From UBA1672 sp050633325 (GTDB lineage Bacteria > Pseudomonadota > Alphaproteobacteria > Micavibrionales > Micavibrionaceae), in contig JBOEGH010000008.1 of the NCBI GenBank assembly GCA_050633325.1, positions 1-64,000 of the forward strand: DNA of 64,000 nucleotides, written 5' to 3'. The notes beneath the pieces are model-generated. The model had not been told where the DNA came from, ran no database searches, and saw only the letters and a program-made list of their open reading frames with translations. The position numbers and the translations under genes were made by a program. This document shows positions 63,725 to 64,000 of this stretch, one piece after another. Numbering within the stretch: the stretch's first letter is position 1; every line of letters starts with the position of its first letter.

Positions 63725-63831
63725 TATCCTTCTTTTCCTATAAAATATACTCGTATTTTGCCATAACTTGTAATTGTGGCGTTTTATTGCTATATCTAGA
63801 CTATCAAAATATAAATTTGGTATTAGAAGAT

Positions 63832-64000
63832 ATGTTTTCTTTGGTTAAAAGCATAAATTCTGCGTTAAAGCCCCTTGAAATTGAGGCAATAGATTCACGT
63901 CTTGATAAAAATAATAATAAGTTTAATGGCATGAGTAGCGATCGCTCTGACGTTAACGAAGATGCTAAATCAGATTTTAGTGCAGATGAACATATAATAT
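63832..64000 (+). CDS. Partial CDS at window end, unknown
   Basis: From the ATG at 63832 an open frame runs off the right edge (56 codons visible): MFSLVKSINSALKPLEIEA, then a polar Asn/Asp/Ser-rich part. AGAAGA stands just before the start. No family can be given from this fragment. Confidence 0.55.
   Translation, partial: MFSLVKSINSALKPLEIEAIDSRLDKNNNKFNGMSSDRSDVNEDAKSDFSADEHII

Noticed and set aside
1..64000. tRNA, rRNA, CRISPR, prophage
   Set aside because: No cloverleaf, rRNA signature, spaced repeat array or phage genes seen on reading; a covariance scan was not possible.

Overview
This window is chromosomal DNA of an AT-rich alphaproteobacterium. The evidence is gene order and marker families: ffs-dnaX-ybaB, hemE-hemH-hemJ-rho, mnmE-mnmG-rsmG-parB, hisB/hisH/hisA/hisF/hisE beside hslV/hslU, and small families typical of the class (Usg, the DUF1674/SdhAF4-type protein, the DUF6489-type protein beside mnmE). 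The parS-like sites and parB suggest it is close to the replication origin. I cannot name the genus.

Layout. 1-6680: 5' part of groEL, groES with a heat-shock-like promoter, a Usg protein, a DUF3592 membrane protein, then a leftward pair (a LYS1-type saccharopine-dehydrogenase-like protein and a glycosyltransferase) and a membrane protein. 6750-9315: heme A synthase ctaA and a Pro/Glu/Ser-rich protein. 9488-11239: a four-gene leftward set that looks like heavy-metal handling. 11278-17700: a three-domain Aas-type acyltransferase/synthetase and an FTR1 permease plus cupredoxin iron-uptake pair under Fur-box-like sites. Between aas and the permease a FkbM methyltransferase has been inserted, flanked by a 115-bp direct repeat. 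17702-30450: SRP RNA, dnaX, ybaB, xth, DUF1223, DUF1674, rsmB, rpe, a heparinase II/III-like protein, an EAL protein, radA, queF, and one of two overlapping paralogous unknowns, the other ending at 31621.

32927-46390: heme genes, rho with a clear promoter and leader, a thioredoxin-like protein, a membrane protein with eight CxxC motifs, mnmE, mnmG, rsmG and parB. parA is missing from its usual place and the ParB N-terminus lacks the conserved arginine of the ParA-activating motif. Three parS-like sites lie in mnmE, mnmG and hisD. 46405-54245: metA behind a promoter, a SAM-II riboswitch and a terminator-like hairpin, then hisE-hisF-hisA, a GNAT enzyme and hisH leftward, hisD rightward, an RNase H-like protein, greB and hisB. 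54344-64000: a lipoprotein trypsin-like protease, hslV, tpmT, a candidate structured small RNA with its own promoter and terminator, terC, hslU, an unknown protein, an M23 peptidase, an Smr protein, a secreted unknown and the start of one more gene.

Most genes are housekeeping: protein folding and proteolysis (groESL, hslVU), heme and heme A, tRNA and rRNA modification, histidine and methionine synthesis, DNA replication and repair. The points most worth a second look are ParB without ParA, the 115-bp repeat around the FkbM insertion with an inverted repeat over its promoter, the small RNA at about 57190-57384, the LYS1-like protein with a long C-terminal extension, and the J-domain-less DnaJ-type zinc protein. 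I saw no tRNA, rRNA, CRISPR array, transposase or prophage genes.
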